Positions 31,925 to 42,879 of a stretch of DNA of 64,000 nucleotides are shown piece after piece. The notes below the pieces were generated by a model. That model did not search any database, was not told the DNA's origin, and saw only the letters and a list, made by a program, of their open reading frames with translations. Location of the stretch: the NCBI GenBank assembly GCA_030512295.1, contig JAULSR010000005.1:1612001-1676000 (forward strand). Direction: 5' to 3'. Position numbers and translations under genes: made by a program. Numbering within the stretch: the first letter of the stretch is position 1; each line of letters begins with the position of its first letter. Origin of the DNA: Bombardia bombarda (taxonomy: Eukaryota; Ascomycota; Sordariomycetes; Sordariales; Lasiosphaeriaceae).

Positions 31925-33890
31925 TGTATCAACCTTTTCGGACCGCGGTAATGCAGTCGGGTTGCCTCAGTATAGAACGTGTAAGCTCTGCGTTTTGCGG
32001 GGACCTGAACGGGACGCGCTGACGCTGTTTAAACCCACGACCTGTAAAAAGAGAAGCGCGACAACGAGTTGGGGTTTATTACGGGTGAAATTTTAAGGAA
32101 CTGTGAAGTGGTATCCGTATGCCTCTGAATATCCCAGTCAATGTACTGAGTCGGTCATATCCGTTATCTGGACTATTGTATATGTATTCCCGTATGAATA
32201 CTGTGCACGATGCAACAACCCGACAAGACACACCGGATCACCTGCAGTTAGATTTAGTCTGTGTAGCCCGCCCCACTAAAATGTATTATTCAACGCGACG
32301 CCCTCCCTGACTTACTTAGGCACCCTTTGTTGAGCTCATTTCTTTCTCAGGCAACACACGCACTGAGAAGGATGAATACATATCATCTTGATAGGTTCCA
32401 TGGGTTTGCATTGGTTTTGACGTGACCAATCCCCGGGCGGACAGATACAATGAAGCTCACCTATCCCGCATCGTTTCGGTGTTATGATGGTGAGTGTTGA
32501 GTGTGTCCAATGGGGCCATGGAGCTTTCCATAGCCGTAGGTATGGCGTGCACGGGGCGCGCGCAGGGCGCAATGCCCACTGTCGGAACCAAGAACCCAAA
32601 ATTAGGCTACCCTAGATGCCAGAGCAAGTGGAGGCTAATATGCCCCGCTTAGAAACCCCCGACATCCGACATGCCCACTAAAAGGACGCTGCTGTGAAGT
32701 GGCTTGGAGTGCCAATTCAGCGCATTAGGGGCGCCGTGCCAGTTGGCAGTGAGGCGGCGGGGGCGGGCACCGGGCATAAGGTGCCGGCCGTGCGTGGGCC
32801 AGACCCACAAAACGAGAAGCGGAAAGAGCGAAAGAGTAATGCTACGTCGCTGATCTCGCACAGGTTTCATCGATCCTCTCTCCTCCGCATCTCCAAACCT
32901 CTTCGAGACACCCAGCTGTCCCCGACGATTCTATCACCCCTTCTCTCAGTCCTTGTCTGCAGTGTGCCGAACACACACAGAATATACGTCTTTTACCGCT
33001 TCGTTTGCTGGATTTGTTTGCCTGCACGGGTGTCTCGTATCCTTTGGCGTTGAGTAACCATCTCCCTGGTCGCTCCAACCGCAAAACCTGCACCCTCTTT
33101 TCATCTTGCTACTACGCGCAATCACCACCAAACATCCTTCCTAGCCTCTCCTTCTTGCAGCGCGACGCAGCAGCAGCGGCATCACTGGCATCATCGGCAT
33201 CCTTTTACCCTTCACGCGAACTAACAAGCCCCTTCATCGCGATAGACCGAAAGAAAGCTATACACTCAACGCAAAGCTTGGTGTTGTTGGTGTTTGACGG
33301 GCAAAAGGTTTGAGATACCAGAGTGTGCTTCTCCTCCAAAAGCTAGCTGCCTTCACCTCCGTCTTCTCACCATCCATTCACTACTTCATCCACCACTTCT
33401 CAACCATCATCTTTGACTTGGCCCATCTACCAACACCTTGTTCCTGTTCTCTCCATCTACTTAATTTTGCGTCCCGCCCATTGTCGCGTCGTCCTCTCGT
33501 CCCTTCGGCCAGCTCTCCTCCACCACCACTACCAGCCCTCTACAGCCTTCTGCGCGCAGCCTTGGGACCTCAATCCGGATTGACTTCATCGTCATTCTCC
33601 CGCCCGATACACCCCAGAGTCATCCGTCTTTCGCGGTCAACGACCAGTCCTGTGGTCTCCTCACTTCATCGACCCACCACCCACAAAGCTTCTTCACCTT
33701 CAGAGTGCGACCCCGACCCCGACCCCGATCCTACTCCAGCACCCTACCCGACCCAACCACTACACCAGCACGTTTTCTTTCGGAAACCCCCAGGTGTAGA
33801 TAAACAAACGATAATTCAATTGAAAGCTTTTCCGACGACTGATTTTCACGCCCCCTCGTTCGAGACGTGAAGATTTACATTTAACTCAAC
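31925..33890 (+). promoter_or_regulatory. Long divergent region; its last 1.05 kb is an ATG-free presumptive leader
   Basis: These 2 kb separate the coiled-coil gene (-) and the KH gene (+). From 32842 to 33890 no ATG occurs in any plus-strand frame. The sequence there is pyrimidine-rich, with CT- and CCACC-rich runs and a (GACCCC)-like repeat near 33709-33728. This is what a long 5' untranslated leader would look like. The upstream half contains no supported gene. Confidence 0.55.
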
Positions 33891-35416
33891 ATGTCTGCTT
33901 CACCCCAACCCACCCAGTCCGCCAAGCGACCCTTGGAGGAGGCATCATCGCCTTCCCGCAATGACCAGCCTGACGCGAAGCGCCCCGCGTTGGACAAGGT
34001 CATCAAAGACGAGGAAGAGATCAAGGAGCCTGTAATGGAGAGCAACGGTGACGCTGCCCCCACTGCCGCCCCCGCCCCCGAGGCTGTTCCTGCCCCGGCT
34101 CCCGAGGCGAATGGCACTGCAAAGACCAATGGAGAGAAGGCCGAGGTTACGGATGCTCAGGGCGACACGGTTGTCCCTGATGCGCCTGAGACAAAGCCTA
34201 TCATCAGCACTGCCAGTGGCGATGTGTCGCAGGTTCAGTCGAACCCAGCTCAGTCAACCCATGATGAGAGCGCCTGGATCCACGTCCGAGCTGTCATTTC
34301 AAGCCCCGAGGCCGCTACGATTATTGGAAAGGGCGGCGAGAATGTTTCCAAGATCAGACAAATGTCTGGTGCCAAGTGCACTGTCAGCGACTACCAAAAG
34401 GGCGCTGTCGAGCGTATTCTCACCGTCAGCGGTGTTGTTGACGCCGTCGCCAAGGTAAGCTTCCATCCACTTCCATCCGTCATAGTACAATTAATTAACT
34501 CGAGCAGGCATTTGGATTGATCATTCGCACGCTCAACAATGAGCCTTTGACCGAGCCTTCGAGTGCGCATTCTAAGACGTATCCGCTCCGTCTTCTCGTT
34601 CCTCACGTCTTGATCGGATCCATCATTGGCAAAGGTGGTGCCCGTATTAAGGAAATCCAAGAAGCCTCTGGTGCCCGCCTCAATGCCTCCGACTCATGCC
34701 TTCCCCTGTCTACTGAGCGCTCCCTTGTAGTTATGGGTGTCGCTGATGCTGTTCACATTGCAACCTACTATGTGGGCAGCACTCTCCTCGAGCAGCTGAA
34801 CGAGCGCTTTGGCGGACCTGCGGCTTCTGCCTACGCAACTCGTAGCGGTGGCCCGGCCGGTGCAGTTCCTGGCGGCATGCAGGTGATCCCTTATGCCCCT
34901 CAGCCCGCTGGTGGCAACTATGGGAATCGTGAGAACTACAACAGGGGCCGCCCCGACGCCAGATCTCATCAAATGCCGCCCAACCCATATGTACCTCCCT
35001 ATGGTCACCCACAGCAGGCCCACCCCACTCCCGCTGTGCCGATGCATTACGGAGCACAAGCTGCCGCACCCTATGGCGCAGCCCCTCATATGCAGCCGCA
35101 CCACGCCGGCCACGCTGGCCCGCAACCCCACGCCGGTCCACACGGACAACCTATGCCCGGCGCCGCCATGCCCGGAGCGCCCCTCACACAGCAAATCTAC
35201 ATTCCCAACGATATGGTCGGCGCCATCATTGGCAAGGGGGGCCAAAAGATTAACGAAATACGCCAGATCAGTGGCAGTGTGATCAAGATTAATGAACCAC
35301 AGGACAATAGCAACGAGCGCCTGGTCACCATCACGGGCACTGAAGAGTGCAACAGGATGGCGCTCTACATGCTTTACTCTCGACTTGGTGAGCTCCAAAA
35401 TGGCAGCGTTCACTGA
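33891..35416 (+). CDS. Triple KH-domain RNA-binding protein (Rnc1/Pbp2/PCBP type)
   Basis: Exons are 33891-34454 and 34508-35416, giving 490 aa. Three KH domains carry the GxxG loop: IIGKGGENVSKIRQ (about 145-158), IIGKGGARIKEIQE (about 225-240) and IIGKGGQKINEIRQ (about 445-458). The intron falls at the end of KH1. The N-terminus (1-120) is Pro/Ala/Glu-rich. The linker between KH2 and KH3 is rich in His, Pro, Gly and Tyr, with HAGHAGPQPHAGPHGQP. Proteins of this layout bind C-rich or U-rich mRNA and control stability and translation; fission yeast Rnc1 acts downstream of the cell-integrity MAP kinase. A similar role is inferred here. The very long ATG-free leader suggests regulated translation of this gene itself. 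Confidence 0.9.
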
Positions 35417-36535
35417 AAAAGCCCCATCTCTCCCAGAACTAATAAAAATGTCCAATAGAAAGCGAGAAACATCGGATCTAATCATCTCGCCCGCCCGCCC
35501 TCTTCATCTTCGAGATGTAGCTTTGTATCGGAAAGTTTATGGTTATCTAGGTGGCGTTGGGGATGGTCAAGTAGTGAAGATGGAAAAGCGTTTCATTTTA
35601 CAGTTTTTTTTTTGCAGTTTTGCCCTAGCTCTGGTTATGAAAGGTCTCTCGGGTTCATAGCATTTCATCACTAATGGCCTTTCGTAATGACACACGTTCA
35701 CTTCTATCCATTCCTTCCTCCGTCTGTCGCCCGCCCGAAGCACACATAGTCGTCCGTCCAATCTGCCTTCCTGCGAGTAGTTGATGCCTTGCCTCAATCA
35801 CCCCGTGTTTGCTCCGTGTTTGACACGGTTCCTCGTCTGAACTTTTTTGACGGTTTTTAGAGCTCTTAAGTACCCACACGTCTGTATGCTCTCGACCCTA
35901 TGCGGTTTCACTGCTACTCCCTTGCCCTGGCCTGCCTAGACATGTATTCCATCCATTACAAGTGTATAGGTTTTTGATGTCAAGGCTGTGTCCCTATCTC
36001 CTGCCCGATTCGCCCGCACATATTATCGTCAGGAAGAGTGTACTGATATTTGACTTAGAAACCTAAGGTATTTCAAGTTGGACATTTTTTCAGTTACGGA
36101 TCACAACTTAGGCAAGCGGCGGGTAGCGAACGATGATTTAATGATTTAGGTAAGACAACCAAGACATCTTGACAATCTGCTAACAACAACTGCAACAGTA
36201 TTTGATCCTAACACCAGCAGTAACTCATCCCCTTTCTCGTCCGTTATAGCTCATAATCCTTTGCCTCATACCTTGCGCATCTCAAAGAGCGGTTATTCAA
36301 AATCTTCAGAGCACCGATCGATATCTCTACTCTGCTTCTGTACACACACACACACACACAATCTTGAGATTTCTCACTTTCATTCTTTCCTCCTGCCTGC
36401 ATGCCATGCAACAGCCAGATAGTCGAAGGTTGTATGTACACTTCACTCCACAATTGTCGTCATAATCGTCAGAGCAATCGACTGTGTCTCATACTCAAGG
36501 AATGGACTGTTGGATAGGTTTGTCGTTTTGTTTGT
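35417..36535. other. 3' flanks of the KH gene and a small minus-strand gene
   Basis: This 1.1 kb convergent gap contains a T run near 35606 and a (CA)n microsatellite at about 36342-36361. No coding region is supported. Confidence 0.4.
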
Positions 36536-37026
36536 TTACTTGTTGCCTCCGTGAACCCAGCTATAAAGATAGAAAGCTTTGGTATTAGCTCGCGGTTCGA
36601 CGAGAGAGAGGGTAGGCTCTAGGGTAACGGTAGGGAAAAGGGGGATTGTAGACGGAGAAGGAAGAAAGAAAAAAACACACAACGTACTTGTTCCACATCT
36701 GGCCGATGAAGCCAGACCGAGGTCGTTGCTCGTTCATGCTCTGTCGGCGAGCAATCGAGGCGGGGTCGTCCTTGCGCTTCTGGGCTTGCAGGCCCTCGAA
36801 GAGGCCGCCGTGGGATGCCTTTTGGAAGGTTGAGAAGTGTTAGCTATGGTAGGCAGGCTGTTCGATGGGTTGGTATGTGTTAGGCCGTGAAGCAGGAGAC
36901 CAGACGTACCCGGCGTGGTGAGGTTGGTGAGCCGGGACCAGACGAGCCAGTCGATGAGGTCGAGTCTGATCGCTCGTTGCGGAATCCGCTTGAGGTGGTG
37001 GTGGTGGTGCCTGAGGAGTCGGACAT
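36536..37026 (-). CDS. Small conserved-looking Ser-rich protein, 90 aa, function unknown
   Basis: Exons are 37026-36910, 36818-36688 and 36560-36536. Phases match at every junction and the donors are GTACGT in both introns. The protein starts MSDSSGTTTTTSSGF, has a Ser/Thr/Gly/Pro-rich N-terminal half, then ASHGGLFEGLQAQKRKDD, ARRQSMNEQRP, and ends SGFIGQMWNNWVHGGNK. The last exon supplies only nine residues, including the WVHGG ending. The pattern (a GLFxGLxxQKR block, then ARRxS, then GFIGxMWNN) recalls small fungal proteins annotated as conidiation-associated (CON-8-like), but I am not certain of that match. No signal peptide or membrane segment is present. Because it is split by two introns it is easily missed. 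Confidence 0.65.
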
Positions 37027-38935
37027 TGTTGCTGGTGGTGAGTGTTGAAGGTGAAGTGGTAAGCAGTAGACAGGTTCTTGTTTGCCCGTCGGTGGTGATG
37101 GGCTGTTTTACACGTTCACTGGGACGTTCAGAGTGCAAAGCCTGATAAGGGTGGTGTTTTATGCAATTGATGCTTTTGATACAAGAGTCAAACACCTGGA
37201 AGGAGGTGTATTGAAGTTGTGGTTGGAAAATCAAGCAAACAATACCTGGGCAGGGTGGCTCTCTCTCTTGTTATCTACTCGTAATGGGGGATCCATCCAT
37301 CCATCCATCCCACTTGCCTGTTCTGCTGCACTACGCGACTTCCTTCGACCACCTAGCTAGCTTAGCAACCAAGATCCTGCAGCAAGCATCAGAGAAAGCG
37401 CCTCCCTACCTTACTTTCCTTGACTCCCGTAGTTGGCTTACATATTAGTCTCAGCTACTTGACCGGTACGATTGCATAGATGAGGAGGGGTGATCATGAT
37501 GACTTCACCAATGAGAAAGAGCAAGTAATATGCTAGAGCAGCGGTGCCCTGAGCTTCTGAGACGTGGAACCCCGCATGGACGGTTGGGGAGGAGGGGTGT
37601 TCTCTCTTTGATGTCATGATTCATGGGTGGAGGGCAGGTGTACCGTTTGTGTGGGTGTCGCGCGGGAAAGTGACGCGAGGTCTGGCTGTTTTTGGTTGTG
37701 TGTATGTTGTACATGGTGTGTAAGTGGTACAATAGGACAGACTGTGGTTGATTGGTCACGAGGTGGTAGCTGTCGGCTTCGACCCCGCATCGACCTGGTT
37801 CATGAAGCAGAAATGGGGTGATTAAAGGTGAAGATTAGAGGTCTGACTGGCAGATCTATGGAGGAGATGGGGGAGTGCCTGTCTGTATCGATCCAAAGTA
37901 GCGAGCGAAGATGAGGAGGGGTGTGGAGGGACGAGCCAACCAGACGACGGCGATCTGTATGCTCACGGTGGTTCTCGTCTGTTAGTAATCGTAGGTGCGG
38001 GCATCGTTTTTCTTTGTTCTGGGTGGCGCGTACCATTACGTGGGAGGAGCTGCTACCCTCGAGCTACTTGACATACCTCATAGGTTTATCAGCTGTGTAA
38101 GCTTGCACGGTCAGGTAGCGCCATGGGGAGGAGATCACAGGATCATCAGGGGCAATCAGTCTATGTATTTCAAAGCAGAAAGAGGGGCTTTGTTTTTTGG
38201 ACTGGTAGATTCAAGTACATGTCAGTTGGGTTAGTTTGACATGATTGTTTTGTCTTGTCCTTGCCAAGCCTGGATGCAGTATCGACTATGGAGAGATTTG
38301 ATCTTCTTCAGGTAGGTATGGTGCTGGTTAGATAGCAATAATATCCGTAGCAGTTTCAACTCTTTAAATATGGTCATGGCGTCGAATGACTTCATCCACG
38401 GACCATACTCGCAAAAGAAGAAGTATGACGTTCTTAACGGTTCTCCGTGTCATTCAGTCAGTTCTTGGCGGGGCCCAGATCACCAGGGTCCAGGGTCCAG
38501 GGTCCAATGCGGGGGTGGGTCTGCTTTGTGGAAACAAGCTTTGCCCTTTTGGGAGCTTAACCCAAACAAACCACTTACACCGACCCCTTTTTCTCTACAA
38601 TCACATCGTCGAATGGGAACAGGAATAACAAGATAAGGATGAGCTGACCCGTGGTGACATCTATAAGATAACTATACATCGCTCTTTCTGAACTAAAAAA
38701 ACGAAAGCAAAAGGTTTCAATAAAGACTGGATACCAAAGGGTTATTTAGCAAGAATGCCTAGGTAGCCTCTGACGTATAAGCTGAAGGGTAAAGAAGAGT
38801 GAGAACCACGCCAAACCGTAGCGGCTTAACTGCTCATATCCGCACACCGCCCTGTCTCTCATCTTTTGAAGTAATTATAGGAGTAGTCTCAAGCGTCGTA
38901 TCTAAGTCGGTTCATTCGTTCTCCCTTTACAGTTC
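37027..38935. other. Intergenic, 1.9 kb, no supported gene
   Basis: This gap holds the small gene's promoter on its left. It contains an (ATCC)5 tract at 37291-37310 and three tandem 7-bp units (CAGGGTC) near 38483-38505. ORFs are short and not protein-like. Confidence 0.4.
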
Positions 38936-39111
38936 TCACTCTCCATGAGCAGTCACAGCGATGAACGTCCCTTCCAGCATGGATGGCTCATGCTCCATAT
39001 GGTCTGCCTGTACGAGCTCCACCAGCCCAAGCATGCCCCAGCCCTATGTGACAAAAGCTTTGTCAGTAATGTGCCGGAGCGTAACAAGATATTAGGGGAT
39101 GCTATGGATCC

Positions 39112-39795
39112 TCACATGTAGAATAAGCAAAACAGAATAAAAATGAGCACCCAAGTGCCCAGAACACAGGCGATACAAGCACATTCACCGTCAGGAAGAA
39201 GACGGCGAGGCGCCCTCCTCGGCTTGACCCGTACCCTTGGCCCATCCCTCAGGTTGCGGTCCTCTTCCAAGTCTTCTAGGTCCCTGGCCGATGGGATGAT
39301 GGTGACAATTTGTGAGTAGCGAACACCCCTGACTGTTCTGCTGGGGCCATCTTCGCGGTCGGTGGTATCAGCGGGAGTATTAGTCTGTGGTGGACTTGGG
39401 GTCCGATTGGTCCTTGCCCTGACTTCATCCTCTCTGGGGTTGTTAACTGGATTGTCTATGACATGACCTCTGCCGAGCGATGGGACTGGAGATGATGACT
39501 TGGGGGTTGATCCTGGCTTGGGGGTATCATCGTCGCCGAGCCGCTCATCTGTGCCGTCGAACGAACTGCCGGAAGCCTGACTGCTGGGGGCCAAGGGCGG
39601 GGCTAGCTCCTGCTTGAGGTTTCGCAAGTTATGTTTCTTTTGATCGACTTGCGAGCGAGAGCTGGCCGCAGTCTCCCGAGCTCGTTTCGAGTTCTCCTAT
39701 CCCTCGTCCCCATGGGGCATGGTGGTCGGGGAGATCGGCGTCTCGAAGTCATCCGCACGCGCTGCTTTCAAGCGTAAGGGGGCTGGTCTTGACAT
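39112..39795 (-). pseudogene. Tail-anchored hypothetical protein ORF broken by an in-frame TAG
   Basis: From the ATG at 39795 the frame reads MSRPAPLRLKAARADDFETP and looks coding. It meets TAG at codon 33 (39699-39697), then continues in the same frame for 194 codons (ENSKRARETAASSRSQ onward) to TGA at 39112. The downstream part is Pro/Ser/Asp-rich, with GVRYSQIVTIIPSARDLEDL and a basic RVKPRRAPRRLL segment. It ends in a hydrophobic helix (ACVLGTWVLIFILFCLFYM), so a tail-anchored membrane protein is implied. The frame is also open upstream of the ATG for about 45 codons. Alternatives are an unrecognised intron, stop-codon readthrough or a sequence error. A donor-like GTGAGG overlaps the terminal stop, and a further open block lies at 39043-38936. 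Family not recognised. Confidence 0.45.
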
Positions 39796-40811
39796 GTTGG
39801 CTTGTTCTGTCTTGAGCGCTCCGTCTGTATGAGGCCAGTCAGTGTATGAGGGCGATATCTCGTGATTCCTGGAGGCGCTGTCGTGATTCTTCTTCTCCCT
39901 TAAGAGGGACTCAGCCGATCCAGCTTATTGGGTAGCAAAGTGATGCAGAGTGACTGGCTAAAAGAGTGGCAGATGATGCTCAATTGCAGGACATGTGGTG
40001 TGTAAATGACTGGCAGGCTGTCTCAGCAGGCGTTGGGAATGTTTGGCGGGATTGATGGTAGGTGCTGGAAGGTAGTCGGAGGTTCCTTGGCCAGCTATTT
40101 TGTGTGTCAAATGAAAGTTGGAACTTGCAAGTTGGGAAAGGGAAGGTTGCTCCGGTGGAAAATGGCAGACGATAGGTGGCAGGTGGCAGGTGCGCGAAAA
40201 GTACCTATCCAGCTGCACCTTCCCTCTTCAGGTGTATCGTGCATACCTTGAAGGTTTTGGCATTCTTCATTTCCTTTTTGTTCGGCCCGTTTCAATCCAC
40301 AACTCTTCAACAGCTAATGTGTGGCCCGCCATCTCATTCCAGCTCGCCGCGAGAGCCTGGTGAAGAAAACGCGATCTGTAGCAGCTCTGAGACATATCTC
40401 GACGTCAGGCATTCCTGGGCATGGAAACTGGACAGTGCACCACGCACAAGACCACCACCATTTTACATAATCTGTGAGGCTATCAACGCGAACTCTTCGT
40501 CTAGCGAGCATGCCTTCACGAACAAGACATCTCTGAATGGAACATGTTCCTGGCAATCACAATCTCGTCTCAGAACCAAAAGATGGCGGGTGCGGAAAGC
40601 CGTCCCGAGCAACAGGAGCTGTTGGCGTGACTGCATTTCTCGTCGGAGATGCCAAACACCATTTTGAATACAATTATAAGTATCACAGACTCCTGCTCGT
40701 TTCTCGGCCGTTTCATTCAGCACCAGACAGCCGAGTCAGACATCTACAGTCAGTCAGTCAATCTTCAGTCTAACCACCCCTTCCGCTTCTTCTCAAATCA
40801 TTTCCATCAAG
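39796..40811. promoter_or_regulatory. Divergent region upstream of the tail-anchored ORF and the secreted-protein gene
   Basis: These 1 kb contain short ORFs only. A CAGT-type tandem run lies near 40748-40760, about 55 bases before the secreted-protein start, in the probable leader. Confidence 0.4.
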
Positions 40812-41891
40812 ATGAAGGCCTCCGCCATCACCCTCCTGCAGATCTCCTGCATGGTCGGCAGCGCCCTCGCTGCCCCGGCCGTCCACATGGCTCACGATGC
40901 CGCCGTCGCCGACAACATGATGGCGCCCGAGATGATGAACGCCGGTATGATGCACGAGACCCGGGAGGAGGCCGCCAAGGCCCAGGCCGCCGCCCCCAAG
41001 GCCGCTGCTGCTCCCGCCCAGGATGAGAATGCCCAGAAGCAGAACGTCCAGCAGATGATCAACGTCGTCCAGACTGTCCAGCAGCACGCCGACGAAGTTG
41101 GTAAGCAAATCTTCTCTCTCCATGTCCACTTCCATCCAGCTAACATCCACCCTAAAGCCCGGATCGTCCAAAAGACCGACCTCACCGAGCAGCAGAAGAT
41201 CGACGCCCTGGTCCAGCCCCTGACCGCCATCAACCAGACCCTCGGCGACGCCGTCGCCCACTTCACCCAAGTCCTCCCCAGCATCCCCGGCCTCGACCTC
41301 GTCACCGGCCTCCTCGGCGGTCTTCTCGGCGGCCTTGGCGGTGGTGGCTCCTCCGGCGGCGGTGCCCCCCTTCTCGGCCTCGTCCCCGTCCCCCAGGGCA
41401 TCCCCATCGTCTCCCAGCTCCTCCAGACCGTCGTCAACCTGCTCAACTCCCTCCTCGGCGGCATCGCCGGTCCTCTTACTGGGCGTAGGTCTCTCTCAGA
41501 TTCTGGTTCCGACTCGTCCCTCATCTTCCCCCCGTGCTCTCACACAAATCATACTTTATACTAACAAACCGTTACAGCGAGCTCCGGCGTCGTCGGCGGC
41601 GGCGCCCTCAGCGGCCTCGGCAACCTCGTCGGCGGAACCGGCCTCGGCAGCACCCTCGGCGGTCTGACTGGCACCCTGACCGGCAGCGGTCTCGGTGGCC
41701 TCGGCAGCACCCTCGGCAGCCTCACTGGCCTCACCGGCGGCCTGACCAGCGGCGTCACCAACGGCATTCTCGGCGGCATCCTCGGCGGCAGCAGCGGCGG
41801 CAGCACCAACAACAATGTCGTCCCCGGCCTGCTCGGTGGTCTCTTGGGCTCCACCGCCCAGCTTATCCCTCTCGCCGCCTTCGCTATGTAA
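40812..41891 (+). CDS. Secreted Gly/Leu-repeat protein (cell-wall or surface type)
   Basis: Exons are 40812-41100, 41158-41484 and 41578-41891, giving 309 aa. A signal peptide (MKASAITLLQISCMVGSALA) is followed by a Met/Ala/His-rich stretch (MAHDAAVADNMMAPEMMNAG). Next comes an Ala/Gln-rich helical part, and a polar amphipathic segment with NVQQMINVVQTVQQHADEV. After this come glycine-leucine runs (LVTGLLGGLLGGLGGGG). The C-terminal third is made of degenerate GLGS-TLGGLTG-type repeats ending in LIPLAAFAM. No cysteine-rich effector or enzyme motif is seen. The final hydrophobic stretch could be a weak GPI signal, but the Met ending is atypical. Function is unknown; a structural wall or surface role is inferred from composition. 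Codons are strongly C-ending, as in highly expressed fungal genes. Confidence 0.75.
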
Positions 41892-42573
41892 GGGAACAAA
41901 TAAATAGTTATAACTGGGATTTCTTCATCCTCGGAGAAGACACTGGGTGGTACTGGATGCGCTGACGACATTGGCGTCTTTTTCTTTTGTATCTGAAGGT
42001 GCCTCCAGGGAAAGCTCTCATGATCAATCGAATTCTTTTTGATTTGGTTTCGGCCCATGCTTGGCTTTTGGGAAGGAAAGGGTGGATGGAAAAAGATGGA
42101 TATTTTGAAGGGTTCGGGATGTGCTGGGGGAGCAGTGTTTTTTATTATAGTAGAAATGAAATGGACTTATCTCAAAAACTCTTCTTGTACTTGATGATGC
42201 TCTGTTTGCCAAGGAATTGTAGTCATCAAGCAATTGTGACTGAAAAAGGTAATCTGTATTTCTGTCAACACCTCGCTATCCAGCTGACAAGTCAGCCATG
42301 TGTAACACAATGTACTCCCTGCTGATATAAATCCAGTTTACTCGAAATGCGTAACCTTGCCCGTCCAGCAGCCTGTGAATCTTAGTATATACCCGCTAAC
42401 ATTGAAACCAACCAATGTTGACAATTATCAAAAAGAACGCTGAGACGAATCCCCTGTCTGCCGGCACCAAACCCACACCTGTCACCTGTCAACAAGAAGA
42501 AAGAAAAGGGGGACAACGGTAGATGCACGCAACTCGGGTGCCGTCTGTCTGGTACGCATCTTCCACATCTGGA
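41892..42573. other. Convergent gap, no supported gene
   Basis: This 0.7 kb holds the 3' flanks of the secreted-protein gene and the RBR locus. I see nothing coding. Confidence 0.4.
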
Positions 42574-42879
42574 TCAGGAATCAGGATGGATGTGTTCAGT
42601 CCAACAGCGCATGCACATTCGTGCCGCCCCCATGCAGCCCGTGCAGGCCCAGATGTAGATGCGAAGCCGATCCTTGCATACCGAGCACTTCATGCTCGTC
42701 CACTCCTTCTCCCACCACTCCGGCCGGTGGCTGCACTCGGGGTCTTGCAGGATACCCCTGACGCGCTCGATTTCATCGTTCAGCATCCTCATCCGTTCCG
42801 CGAAGGGGAGACCAGCGGGAGGAGGTCGTCTATGGAGGTTCTGCGCCGCCTGCCTCTGCCACGGGCTTTGTGTCTGCAA
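42574..42879 (-). CDS. Cys-rich C-terminal module, probably part of the RBR gene
   Basis: This frame of 101 codons follows the RBR frame without any shift, after a single TAG. It has no ATG near its beginning. It contains AERMRMLNDEIERVRGIL, PECSHRPEWWEKEW, four CxxC-like pairs (CSVC, CTGC, CMRC) and ends at HPDS. Many fungal RBR proteins end in a comparable short Cys-rich zinc element, so this is more likely a last exon than an independent gene. A CTAAC branch-like motif lies about 20 nt upstream of a TTGCAG acceptor immediately after the TAG. That would fit an intron, but the only phase-matching donors upstream (GTCACA and similar) are poor. Readthrough or a nonsense mutation remain possible. 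Confidence 0.45.
   Translation of the reverse strand: MQTQSPWQRQAAQNLHRRPPPAGLPFAERMRMLNDEIERVRGILQDPECSHRPEWWEKEWTSMKCSVCKDRLRIYIWACTGCMGAARMCMRCWTEHIHPDS

Noticed and set aside
33310..33870. 186-codon plus-strand ORF before the KH gene
   Set aside because: It has no ATG at all and consists of Ser/Pro/Leu/His from a pyrimidine-rich leader. It is better read as untranslated leader.
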